This document shows, piece by piece, positions 44,913 through 54,000 of a DNA stretch of 64,000 nt. Below the pieces are notes generated by a model. That model was not told the DNA's origin. It did no database searches and saw only the letters and a list, made by a program, of their open reading frames with translations. Within the stretch, counting starts at the first letter, position 1; the number at the start of each line of letters is the position of its first letter. This DNA comes from Sphaeroforma sirkka. Taxonomy: Eukaryota > Opisthokonta > Ichthyosporea > Ichthyophonida. The stretch lies in NCBI GenBank assembly GCA_001586965.3, contig LUCW03000005.1:379501-443500 (forward strand), given 5' to 3'. The position numbers and the translations under genes were made by a program.

Positions 44913-47900
44913 CTAGATATATAGATTGTTTGTAAGCCCGAACCGCGACGACACTGGGGCCCTGCGCGGGGCTTGAGCCGGGGGCGCGAGCCGCTTGTGC
45001 ATGGTCAGAAAGTACCGGTCTTGTCGCCGCACCGCGTCCAGCGCACTCTCAATCCGTACCCTATCTTGGCGCTCTACGGCGTCCACAATGTCCAGGTACA
45101 GCTGATCGATCCTCGCCTCGTCACTGTGGAGGATATGATCCCTATCAACCCCGTTCGTGTGGTCCTCGTCGTCGTCCACGTGGGCCGGAGTCAGGTTGTT
45201 CTGCGCCGTGAGCGAGTTCCGCCCCACGCTGTTGCTGCCGCTCACGGTGCTCGGCCTGTCAATCGTGAATATGAGGTACTGGGACGGCGTAGGCGTTGTG
45301 CGCTCGCCGACCACAAACAGCGGGTACTTTACAAACGGCCGTGTGGCCAGGATCTCGTCCGTCATCAACCGAGTGTAAATGCGCTTCTCCAGGCTCAGGT
45401 ACAGGATGCGCAGGTCCGGCGGCATCGAGGGCACCGCATGCGCCTCCGCTGGCGTCAGGCCAAGATCCACCGTCTTTGTGGCTGGCATCTCCTTGGTCTC
45501 AAGAAACTGCCAGACCCGTTCAAAGTACTTGGACACGTAGCCCGGGATCACAGAGGAGTTCTGCAGTGCCCGGTCGCTCTCAGAGTGGTTCACGCACAGC
45601 GTGTGGTACACGGTGGTGCTCCGCTCCTCGGCACTCGCCCGGTCCAGCCGCCGGGCCCGCCCAATCATCTGCTGCATCTTGGAGTCCTTAAACTCTGGTG
45701 TGAGCAGGTACGTCGTGTCGACCCGCATGAGGTCGAGCCCCTCGCCGCCCAGGTCCGAGGTCATGAACAGGATACACGGCAGCGTCGGGTCGTTGAACAC
45801 GTTGCGGATGATCGTCCTCCCCTCGACGATGCGGTTGGGTCCCTTGAGCCCTGTGAGAGCCGCCTTGTACGCACGGGTCTTGGGCTCCAGCATCGTGTCC
45901 TTGTCGGTGTTGATCAGCTCCAGACCCAGACCATCACCCGTGAGCTTTAGGAGCACAAACGGCTCCCCCGTGGCCGAGATCTTTGACCCCTGTGCATTGA
46001 GAAAGGCGAGCCGGAAGTACGGGTCAATGCCGCTAATCTTTGTGTTGGAAAGCACGAGGTGCTTGGGGAACTTTTCCACAACCTCGGGTCGCTTCCGCTT
46101 AATGGCGGCCATGGTCACGCCACCGCCCTTCACCTCGGGGCGGCGTTTGACCGTGTTCGTCCTCATCTTGGGGATGGGTCTCCGGATCTTGCCCATGGCT
46201 GCCTTGCCCGGTGCGGCGGCCCGTGTTGCAAACCCGCTGGCGGGCGGTGTCTTTAGCTCAAAATCGGTTCCTATGGCGTCCTCGAGGTTTGCTATCGCAC
46301 CCTCTGTCGCCTCTGTCGCCTCTGTCGCCACCGTCGCCGCCGTCGCCTCCGTCGCCGGGGTCGCCGGGGTCTCGACCCCACCCTCGATGTCCTGCGGCGA
46401 CCCGTCCTCAAACCCAGCACTGTAGACCATCTGCCTTGTTGGGTGTTGTTGTGAAAACTCGGTTACATAGTTTGCAATGGCCTGGTACTTGGCGGGCACA
46501 TATACATTGCCCTGTCTGACCTGTGCAATGTGCTCGTCCAGCTTCCGTCTCCAGCCATCCAGGAACGCCCTGTTCTGGTTGTAGAGGTTTGTGGCTCGGA
46601 ACGCAGACTTGGACTCAGACGCCCCGGACGACGACGACGACGACGACGCCCCGGACGACGACGACGACGACGACTCCTCGGACGACGACGACGCCGCCCG
46701 CCCACCAAAGGCCGCCGCCTGCCCCACGAGCCGGGTGGCCGTGTCATACACCTCCAGGCGCGACGTGTCGATAAAGTTCCTGCACGCCGTGACAGCGTGC
46801 AGCGACGCCGACGTCGAGCGCCGGTAGAACGCATTGATGCTCCCACTCACATTGTCCAGCTTGTCGATCCGCGTAAGTGTATTCACAATATAGTTTTCAA
46901 ATCCCGTAAATGGGATCACTATGTACCGCTCGGTGAGCGTGGGGTAGTCGGGGTGGCGCGCCGGCAGCCCGTAGTAGGCGTACTTGTCTTTGAACGTATT
47001 GCCTACACACTGGCCCTTGACAAACTCCTTGCGGCCGCAGATGGTAAAGGCCAGCCGCCGCTCCACACCGCTCTTTGCCAGCAGAAGGGCCAGGCTCGTG
47101 TACTCGTGGTGGTTCGAGGTTGCCGGCGTTGCCGACAGCAGCATCACCTTGCTGGCCATCGTCGACAGCTTGTACAGGAAGAAGAAGGCCAGCCGGCTGT
47201 GCTCGGTGGGCGCGGCCACACGTGGCTTCTTGGCCGGGCGGGCGTCCCCGTGGTCGGGTGCCCGGCGCTTGCCCGCCACACCCGCTGCCGCACCCGCACC
47301 CGCGCTCGACTGCGCCAGCTCCCGCTCCGACAACCGGCTGACACTGGGCGTGGTCTTGGACTTGGACGTGATCCCCAAGTAGAAGTCCCTGCCCGCCCGG
47401 TCGTCAACGTTCGCCATAAACTCTTCAGGGAACGGGTGCGACTGCGTCACATTCTGCACCTCGTCAATCACTAGGAACAGTTTACGCCCCCTCAGCTTCT
47501 TGACAATGGCCGCCCTGGCCTCCACCGCGTCCCGGCGCTCGGGGTGGAAGATGGCTTCGTTGATCGCCAGGAACTCCAGCCGTGAGAGCAGCGCCCTCGT
47601 CGACGCCGCGTCCGCCAGCCCCATCGCTATCGCCCCCTTGAGGTTCTCAATCAGCAGCCGCTTCGCGACAAAGAGCACGATTGCCGTGCTGTCGATCGCC
47701 AGGAAGCTGCAGATCGCATGCATCGCCACCGCCGTCTTGCCACTGCCGGTCGAGTAGTGCACCAGCACCCGGGCGTCGGGTGTTAGGTTAAACTTGTTAA
47801 CCAGCAGCGCCTGGTACCCGAACAGCGTCCTCTCGGGCTTCTCCGTGCACCTGATGCGCGTGTTTGCTCCGCTTGTCACGACCAGCGTCTCCGTAATGGC

Positions 47901-48194
47901 CTTGATGGTCTCTGTCCACTCGCGCACCGTGTCGATGCTCGTCGGGACATACACGTCCCCACCACCCCCACCCCCGTCCTGGTCAATCCCCGTGCCCCTG
48001 TCCTCTTCCTCCACGGGCGCCGCCACGCCCGCCGTGAGCTGGTGGACGTTCTTGAGCGGCTGCTTGTAGTCGTAGTCAATGGTGTTGGCCGCCCGCGGCG
48101 GCTTGGCGACGTTCGCCGCAGTGGGGACCTCGTACTTGACGGTTCGCGGCACAAACACCGGAAGGTCTTCCCAGCTGATCTCGTCGACTTGCAT
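44913..48194 (-). CDS. SF2/SNF2-type helicase (D6/D11-like)
   Basis: A 1,093-residue protein. Helicase motifs in order: Walker A YSTGSGKTAVAMHA (about residues 146-159), DEVQ box LFLVIDEVQNV (~237-247), motif III MLLSATPATSN (~355), motif V TSDLGGEGLDLMRVDTTY and motif VI QQMIGRARRLDRA (~840). A long insert between the two RecA lobes holds a Ser/Glu/Asp run (SSSSEESSSSSSSG type) and a basic segment. The arrangement is that of the giant-virus and poxvirus D6/D11-type ATPases involved in transcription initiation or termination. All core motifs are present. Target specificity within that group is not decided. Confidence 0.88.
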   Translation of the reverse strand: MQVDEISWEDLPVFVPRTVKYEVPTAANVAKPPRAANTIDYDYKQPLKNVHQLTAGVAAPVEEEDRGTGIDQDGGGGGGDVYVPTSIDTVREWTETIKAITETLVVTSGANTRIRCTEKPERTLFGYQALLVNKFNLTPDARVLVHYSTGSGKTAVAMHAICSFLAIDSTAIVLFVAKRLLIENLKGAIAMGLADAASTRALLSRLEFLAINEAIFHPERRDAVEARAAIVKKLRGRKLFLVIDEVQNVTQSHPFPEEFMANVDDRAGRDFYLGITSKSKTTPSVSRLSERELAQSSAGAGAAAGVAGKRRAPDHGDARPAKKPRVAAPTEHSRLAFFFLYKLSTMASKVMLLSATPATSNHHEYTSLALLLAKSGVERRLAFTICGRKEFVKGQCVGNTFKDKYAYYGLPARHPDYPTLTERYIVIPFTGFENYIVNTLTRIDKLDNVSGSINAFYRRSTSASLHAVTACRNFIDTSRLEVYDTATRLVGQAAAFGGRAASSSSEESSSSSSSGASSSSSSSGASESKSAFRATNLYNQNRAFLDGWRRKLDEHIAQVRQGNVYVPAKYQAIANYVTEFSQQHPTRQMVYSAGFEDGSPQDIEGGVETPATPATEATAATVATEATEATEGAIANLEDAIGTDFELKTPPASGFATRAAAPGKAAMGKIRRPIPKMRTNTVKRRPEVKGGGVTMAAIKRKRPEVVEKFPKHLVLSNTKISGIDPYFRLAFLNAQGSKISATGEPFVLLKLTGDGLGLELINTDKDTMLEPKTRAYKAALTGLKGPNRIVEGRTIIRNVFNDPTLPCILFMTSDLGGEGLDLMRVDTTYLLTPEFKDSKMQQMIGRARRLDRASAEERSTTVYHTLCVNHSESDRALQNSSVIPGYVSKYFERVWQFLETKEMPATKTVDLGLTPAEAHAVPSMPPDLRILYLSLEKRIYTRLMTDEILATRPFVKYPLFVVGERTTPTPSQYLIFTIDRPSTVSGSNSVGRNSLTAQNNLTPAHVDDDEDHTNGVDRDHILHSDEARIDQLYLDIVDAVERQDRVRIESALDAVRRQDRYFLTMHKRLAPPAQAPRRAPVSSRFGLTNNLYI

Positions 48195-48385
48195 TGTTTT
48201 TATAGTCTACATAAAGTTTTTTAAAACCCTTAAAAAATGGTCATTGTGCCAAAAGCCAACTGTTGCGAAACCCGTGGCTTGCGCAATGACTAAAATATCC
48301 TCCGAAAAGTATTCCCCCTCAACACCCTTGCCCCATTTTAGGACTACTCCGCACCGGAACTACCAACGAACAAAACAAATAAAAA

Positions 48386-49090
48386 ATGTCGGTTGACGAC
48401 TCGCCTACTTCGACAATCAAGGCCGGCGAAACGGACCTCGTCCCCGTGTTTACGTACGGCTCCCTGCTCAACCGGGCCTCCCGGAGCCTCTGTGTCGCCG
48501 CCCGGGGGCTCGGGGCTGCCCACGCCTTCGACACCTGCGACGGCGAAGACGACGAGGGCACGCCCCTCGAGACCCACCCCGCGATCCTCCGCGACTACGA
48601 GGTCTGCTGGGACATGGTGGTCAACATTGGCCGCCCCGCACGGTACCTGACCATCCGGTCCAAACGCGGCCGCTCGGTCGTGGGGGCCATTGTCTACATC
48701 CCGCGGACCGCCATGCCCCTGCTGGCGGCCAGAGAGAAGACGTACAATGTCCAGATGATTGCCAGAGACGAGTTTGTGACGAGCGCCACACCGAGCCTCG
48801 ACGACACCCCCGTGGTCGTGTACACAGGCACAAATTGTCAGGAGAAGAATCCAACCCCTGTGGTGCAGTCCTACCTCGATGTCGTCATGGTCGGCGCCCT
48901 CGACATTCTCGGCGCTTCGCCCGCCAACAGCACCGTCACGTGGGCCGAGGCCTACATAGCCCAACTGCGGGCCAGCCTCTCGGGCATGCCGCTTGTGCAC
49001 GATCGAGCCAACCCCTACCGGTGCTACATGGGTCCGAATGGACGCACCCTGCACAAGGTTGACGAGCTGCTGGGGCTCTACACGCCGTAG
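48386..49090 (+). CDS. Gamma-glutamylcyclotransferase-like (GGCT fold) protein
   Basis: A 234-residue protein. Residues 21-29 (VFTYGSLLN) are the substrate-loop signature YGSL of the GGCT/AIG2-like superfamily, followed by VVGAIVYIP and a helix LLAAREKTYNVQMI, where the Glu in REKTY is the usual catalytic acid. Such enzymes release 5-oxoproline from gamma-glutamyl peptides such as glutathione. The C-terminal third is longer than in the minimal family. It is rare in viruses. Divergent from the helicase gene, 191 bp apart. Confidence 0.65.
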   Translation: MSVDDSPTSTIKAGETDLVPVFTYGSLLNRASRSLCVAARGLGAAHAFDTCDGEDDEGTPLETHPAILRDYEVCWDMVVNIGRPARYLTIRSKRGRSVVGAIVYIPRTAMPLLAAREKTYNVQMIARDEFVTSATPSLDDTPVVVYTGTNCQEKNPTPVVQSYLDVVMVGALDILGASPANSTVTWAEAYIAQLRASLSGMPLVHDRANPYRCYMGPNGRTLHKVDELLGLYTP

Positions 49091-49105
49091 GCGGTAGAGT
49101 GGAGA

Positions 49106-49813
49106 CTAGTCCAGCATTGTGCACGTGAACCGGCCGAACCGCGTCGTGAACGTGTTGGTGGGCCCCGTGTCCCGCACATAGTAGAGCCCCGCCTTGGGGC
49201 GCACGTACGAGTCGCTGGCAATGACCATCTCCTTCTTGATCTCCGGCGCCACAGGGCCCATCACCGAGGCGTTGTTGCTGTGGCCGAGCGCCGAGACCTG
49301 GAACTCAAACATTGGCTCCTCGGCACTGAACACTGCCACGATGGTGTACATGTACCACTTGCCAAAGTGCGGCGTCATGTCGGCAAAGACGTCCGTATTC
49401 TCAAACACGCCCCCGGGTGAGTGGAACCGCAGCGTGTTCTCCTTGGTCAGGGTGAGTACGGCGATCGGGCCGCTGTTGAAGACCTGGAACAGGTGCAGCA
49501 TCGAGCTTTCCGTGTCGATGGGCATGACTTTGAGCGCAAACGTGTACCGCACGCGCCGGTCGTGCTCCTTCAGCGACGCCGGGGTCGGGCCCGACGAGTA
49601 CCCCGTGATCTCGTTGCGCGACCGCTTGGAGTCGCCGGCCCCGTTCGTGTCCTCGGTGTGCAGCGTGAACTGGATCACGTACTCGCCCAGCTCGCTGTCC
49701 AGCACGCTCTCGTAGTGGTCAAAATCGTGCTCCTGGTGCTTGTCTTCGATTCGCATCCCGGCACGCTCGATGGCCACCTCACGGTCCTCCCCCGCCACCA
49801 GCTTGAGCTCCAC
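49106..49813 (-). CDS. Beta-rich ectodomain protein of unknown family
   Basis: A frame of 235 codons without an ATG at its beginning; the limits are those of the frame. It reads as a soluble, beta-rich domain (for example EYVIQFTLHTED, RVRYTFALKVMPIDTE, WYMYTIVAVFSAEEPMFEFQ). The frame listed next, which overlaps its start, encodes a signal anchor. The locus appears interrupted in a G/C-rich run. No family is recognised. Confidence 0.5.
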   Translation of the reverse strand: MELKLVAGEDREVAIERAGMRIEDKHQEHDFDHYESVLDSELGEYVIQFTLHTEDTNGAGDSKRSRNEITGYSSGPTPASLKEHDRRVRYTFALKVMPIDTESSMLHLFQVFNSGPIAVLTLTKENTLRFHSPGGVFENTDVFADMTPHFGKWYMYTIVAVFSAEEPMFEFQVSALGHSNNASVMGPVAPEIKKEMVIASDSYVRPKAGLYYVRDTGPTNTFTTRFGRFTCTMLD

Positions 49814-50037
49814 GCAGGTGTCGGACGACGCCGTACACGCCGCCCCCGCCGCCCCCGCCGGGCCCGCGACGCCCCGGCGCCACCCACCACAGTGCCGCTG
49901 CCCGTGGATGTGCCCACGACGACGCCCCCCGTCGCGGGGTCGGCGCCGTCGTCCTTGCCAAACACCCAGATCGCCAGCGCCACCATTCCCAGTAGGAGGA
50001 GGGTGAATACGAATAGCAGGCTAATCACCAAAATCAT
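49675..50037 (-). CDS. Signal-anchor reading frame
   Basis: From the ATG at 50037: a membrane span (LVISLLFVFTLLLLGMVALA) and a Gly/Thr/Ser linker (GGVVVGTSTGSGTVVGGAG), followed by basic low-complexity codons that are probably not meaningful. The span-plus-glycine-linker plan matches the N-terminus of the 61884-63170 protein. Confidence 0.45.
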   Translation of the reverse strand: MILVISLLFVFTLLLLGMVALAIWVFGKDDGADPATGGVVVGTSTGSGTVVGGAGASRARRGRRGRRVRRRPTPAWSSSWWRGRTVRWPSSVPGCESKTSTRSTILTTTRACWTASWAST

Positions 50038-50042
50038 TTTTC

Positions 50043-50077
50043 TTTCGTCATGACGAAAAAAAAAAAAAGCGAAATCG
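50043..50077. promoter_or_regulatory. 16-bp perfect palindrome and AAAGCGAAATCG element in a divergent promoter
   Basis: TTTCGTCA followed by TGACGAAA at 50043-50058 is a perfect palindrome 6 bp before the ATG at 50037 (minus strand). It runs into a poly-A tract ending in AAAGCGAAATCG (50066-50077), 69 bp before the ATG at 50138 (plus strand). The first looks like an operator or dimer-binding site, the second is the recurrent promoter-like element. Confidence 0.5.
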
Positions 50078-50137
50078 CCTCGCCGCCCCAAGTCGTCTTA
50101 TAAGGGCTACAACACCACATTTGACACACCAGAAACC

Positions 50138-50797
50138 ATGAACGCCATCCAGGACTTTGTGCAGTCGCTTGCCACGGCGTACGCGGGTGAGTTCCCCATT
50201 CTCCGCTCGGTGGAGACGGCCGTTGAGGACGCCGCCAACCGGGAGCTCGTCACGCAGGCCTTTGAGGCCTACACGCGCGACCACCAGGTCCCCATAGCGG
50301 AGAAGAACGCCGGTGGGCTCGGCGACATTAAGATCAACAAGGATCTCGTGGTGCCATTGACGGCCATCATTGCCACCAACGACCCGGACGACGGCGAGGC
50401 CATCCTGCTGCACCTCAAGGCCATCAAGCACTCCGCGGCCGTGTCCGCCATCTCCCCCGCCCACGTAGACCACGCCACCATCGAGGCGCCCCACCCGCCT
50501 GATCTGGGCTCCCTGTTTAACGGGGTGATGCAGTCCGATGGGTTCAAGACCCTCGTGTCCAAGATCGAGACGTGCTCGCGCGACGAGAAGCTGGACCTCG
50601 GCAACGTGTGGAACGCCACCAAGGACGCGTTCCCCGCCCTCAACCGGATCGACAGCCAGGACGAGCCGCCCAGCATGAACGACTTTAACGACTTTATCGG
50701 CACGCTGGGCATCGACACCAGCCAGATTGGAAACATGATTGGCGGGCTCATGAACAGCCTCAACACGCCGGCCGCCAGTGGCAAGTCGTCTGCTTAA
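50138..50797 (+). CDS. Unknown soluble protein
   Basis: A 219-residue acidic protein, mostly helical, no cysteine-rich pattern (one Cys), no membrane span. The C-terminus is Asn/Gly/Met-rich (IGNMIGGLMNSLN). It stands first in a plus-strand row with the 62-residue protein and RPB1 N-terminal gene, spaced 44 and 11 bp apart. Preceded by the AAAGCGAAATCG element. Not recognised. Confidence 0.65.
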   Translation: MNAIQDFVQSLATAYAGEFPILRSVETAVEDAANRELVTQAFEAYTRDHQVPIAEKNAGGLGDIKINKDLVVPLTAIIATNDPDDGEAILLHLKAIKHSAAVSAISPAHVDHATIEAPHPPDLGSLFNGVMQSDGFKTLVSKIETCSRDEKLDLGNVWNATKDAFPALNRIDSQDEPPSMNDFNDFIGTLGIDTSQIGNMIGGLMNSLNTPAASGKSSA

Positions 50798-50841
50798 GGA
50801 TTTTACACTCTAGGCTAAAGAAAAATACAAATAAAAACATT

Positions 50842-51030
50842 ATGGAGAGAACACTGCGTGACTTTGTTAACCTAACGTTTCTTTTGCACTCGGCCTTCAA
50901 GGAGCACCCGGAGGTGGCGGACAAGGCCGAGGATAGGGACGAGTATCTGGAAAATATCGAAAACCTGAACAACGAGCTCTGTGGTGTGTACCGTCGCTTC
51001 AACGCCCTGATCAACCCACACAAGCTATAA
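50842..51030 (+). CDS. Small helical protein upstream of RPB1
   Basis: A 62-residue protein from the ATG at 50842: two helices (DFVNLTFLLHSAFKEHPEVA; YLENIENLNNELCGVYRRFN), hydrophilic ends. Its stop lies 11 bp before the RPB1 ATG. The tight tandem spacing supports a real gene, but no family is recognised. Confidence 0.6.
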   Translation: MERTLRDFVNLTFLLHSAFKEHPEVADKAEDRDEYLENIENLNNELCGVYRRFNALINPHKL

Positions 51031-51041
51031 AAAAAATTCCA

Positions 51042-54000
51042 ATGGACGATTTCATGTCACCATCCTCCCCATCTCCACCAGCGTCTGGCGGGAAGGCCAC
51101 CAAGGCCAAGGCCACCAAGGCCAAGGCCCCACGGGCCACCAAGGCCAAGGCCACCAAACCCGCCGCCGCCAGGGTGCGCAAGCCGGCCAAGGCCAAGGCC
51201 GCCCCCAAGAGAAGTGCCAAGATCGCGACGCCACCAGACGTCTCCGATACCGAGGTTGACAGCGAGCTGTCCGACAAGGGCTCCGGGTCTGGCAGCGACA
51301 ACGACCTCGACTTTGACGGGTACGACGGGTCCGACTCGGACACTGGGACCCGCAAGGGCAAGACCGCCGCCGTCGACGACGACAGCGGCTCCGAGAGCGA
51401 CGTCGGCGTGGGTAACGACGACGACCTGTCGGACAATGAGGACAGCGACCTGCCCAACCGCATCATCCGGAGCTTCCAGAAGAAGGCGGAGGCGTACGTG
51501 ACCCACATCGAGGGCGACGGCGCCCGCGAGCTCGACTACGTGCAGTTCGGCGTTGCGTCTGCCGAGGAGATCCTCAAGCTCTCCGTGTGTGAAATCACCA
51601 ATTCCAAGCTCGGCGGACCCAACTCTGTGTATGACGAGCGCATGGGAGTCATTGGGACCTCGGACCGCAAGTGCCTCACGTGCAACCTCGAGTACATCGC
51701 CTGCCCGGGGCACTACGGACATATTAACCTCAACTACCCCATCATCCACCCCATGAACGTCAAGTATCTGCTCAAGTTCATCAAGTGCTTCTGCAGCTAC
51801 TGCTTCAACATCCTCATCCGCCGCGAGCACCTCGACATCATCACCAAGAACATGGCGCTGGCCACCTTCCTCACCCTCATGCACAAGCAGTCCATCTGCC
51901 ACTACTGCGAGCGCGAGACCCTCAAGTACACCTACTCGATCTCCGACTCCAACATTGTGGCCACGCGGGGCAAGAAGGGGACCGACACCTACTCCCGGCT
52001 CCTGCTGCCCGTGCACGTCATTGAGAACATTGTCCACAACATCCACGACGGCGACATGAAGTACTTTGGCATCAACTCCGAGTACTCGCACCCCCGCAAC
52101 CTCATCTTCCGCGTGCTGCCCGTGACCCCGAGCTGCTCGCGGCCCTTCGCCCTCGTCGACGGCGTGGTGAGCGACGACGACCTCACCCTGCAGTACCTCG
52201 AGATTGTCAAGTCCAACGAAAAGATCTTGTCGGACCCCGAGAACGTCGACCGCCACATCCGGTCGCTCAAGTTCAAGATCAAGACCATGTTTGACAACTC
52301 GGCCGGCAAGAGCCGCCACTGCAACAACCGCCCGTACAAGGGCATCAAGAGCCGCATCTGCGGCAAGAGCGGCATCATCCGCCAGTCCATGCTCGGCAAG
52401 CGCGTCAACTTTAGCGCCCGCACCGTGCTCGGGCCCGACACCACCCTCCCCGTGGGCTTCATCGCCATACCCCCAGAGTTTGCGGACAACCTCACCACCC
52501 CCGAGGTCGTCAACAACATCAACTTTGCCACTATGCAGCGCATGGTGCTGGCCGGCGAGGCCCGCTTCCTGGTCAAGACCGCGCTCAAGCGGCGGGTGAA
52601 CCTGGACTTTGCCAAGATCGCCATGCCCCTCGCCCGCCAGGACGTCGTCTCCGACCCGAGGGGCAACATTGTCGTGGTCCAGGACCCCTGTGCGGGCCAG
52701 TGTGCCTGCGTGTACCACACGGGCGACTTCCCAGAGCCCAGCAACCGCGTGTACCGCAAGGGCACGGAGGTCGACCTGAACCTCGGCGGCATCCGCCTCG
52801 AGGTCGGCGACACCGTTGAGCGCAAGCTCCGCGACGGCGACTACGTCCTGCTGAACCGCCAGCCGACGCTCCACCCTGGCTCCCTGATGTCGGTGCGGGT
52901 GCTCGTGAAGCCCGGCAAGACGATCCGCATCCCGCTGCCGCTGACGCCGTCGCTCGCGGGCGATTTTGACGGCGACGAGGCCAACATCTTTGTGCCCATC
53001 CTCCCGACGGCCCGCGCCGAGGCCTCCACCCTCATGAACGTCGAGAACATCTTCCTGTCGTCACAGAACGCGTCCACCAACATCAAGCTTATCCAGGACA
53101 GTCTCATCGGCATGTACAAGCTGACCAAGAACAACCCCGTGCTCGGCCGAGACTTCTTCTTCCAGCTCGTGCAGGCCTCCCGACGGGACGAGGGGGCGCG
53201 GTTCAGCTACGCCAAGTACGAGAACATCCTCGTCACCATTGCCCACATCACCAAGGTCCAGGGGGGCGTGTTCAACTACACGGGCCGCGAGCTCGTCAGC
53301 ACGCTGCTCCCGCCCGACTTCCACTACTCGCGGGCAGCGAGCGATGAGCTCGACGCCCTGGCCATTGTCAACGGGGTTCTGCTCGAGGGCACGCTGTCAA
53401 AGAACGAGCTCAAGGGCGGCAACACGAGCGTGCTGTACCTGCTCTGCAAGGAGTACAGCGTAGTGAAGGGTATGCAGTTTACCAACTCGGTGTGCTGGAT
53501 GGCCGACATGTACCTCATGCGGGTTGGGTTCACCGTCAACATGGCGGACTGCACCATCCCCGCGACGGCCGTGCGGGAGATTGAGGCCACCGTGTACAAG
53601 GGGTTCGTGGAGGCCTCCAGCGTCAAGGGGATCTCGGAGAAGGTCAAGGAGGCCCGGGTGTGCGCGATCCTCGACAAGACGCGCGACCTGGGCCTCAACA
53701 TGGCCAAGGGTATCCTCGAGAGGGACGAGAAGAACCACTTTGTGGAAGCCGTGCTCAGCGGCGGCAAGGGGTCGCTGTTCAACCTCACGCAGATCGTGGC
53801 GCTCCTGGGCCAGCAGATCCTGGGCAGCGGGCGCATCCAGCCGGCGCTCTCGGAGAACAAGCGCGTGCTGATCCACTACCCCTTTGAGCCCAGCATGGAG
53901 GACTCGTTTGAGAGCCGCGGCTTCGTGCGCAACTCGTTCGGCAAGGGCCTCAACCCCAAGGAGTTCCTGCTGCACACGGCGGCCACCCGCGAGACCCTCG

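Noticed and set aside
51057-52874. 605-codon reverse frame opposite RPB1
   Set aside because: Val/Leu/Asp-biased antisense shadow; RPB1 motifs lie on the plus strand.
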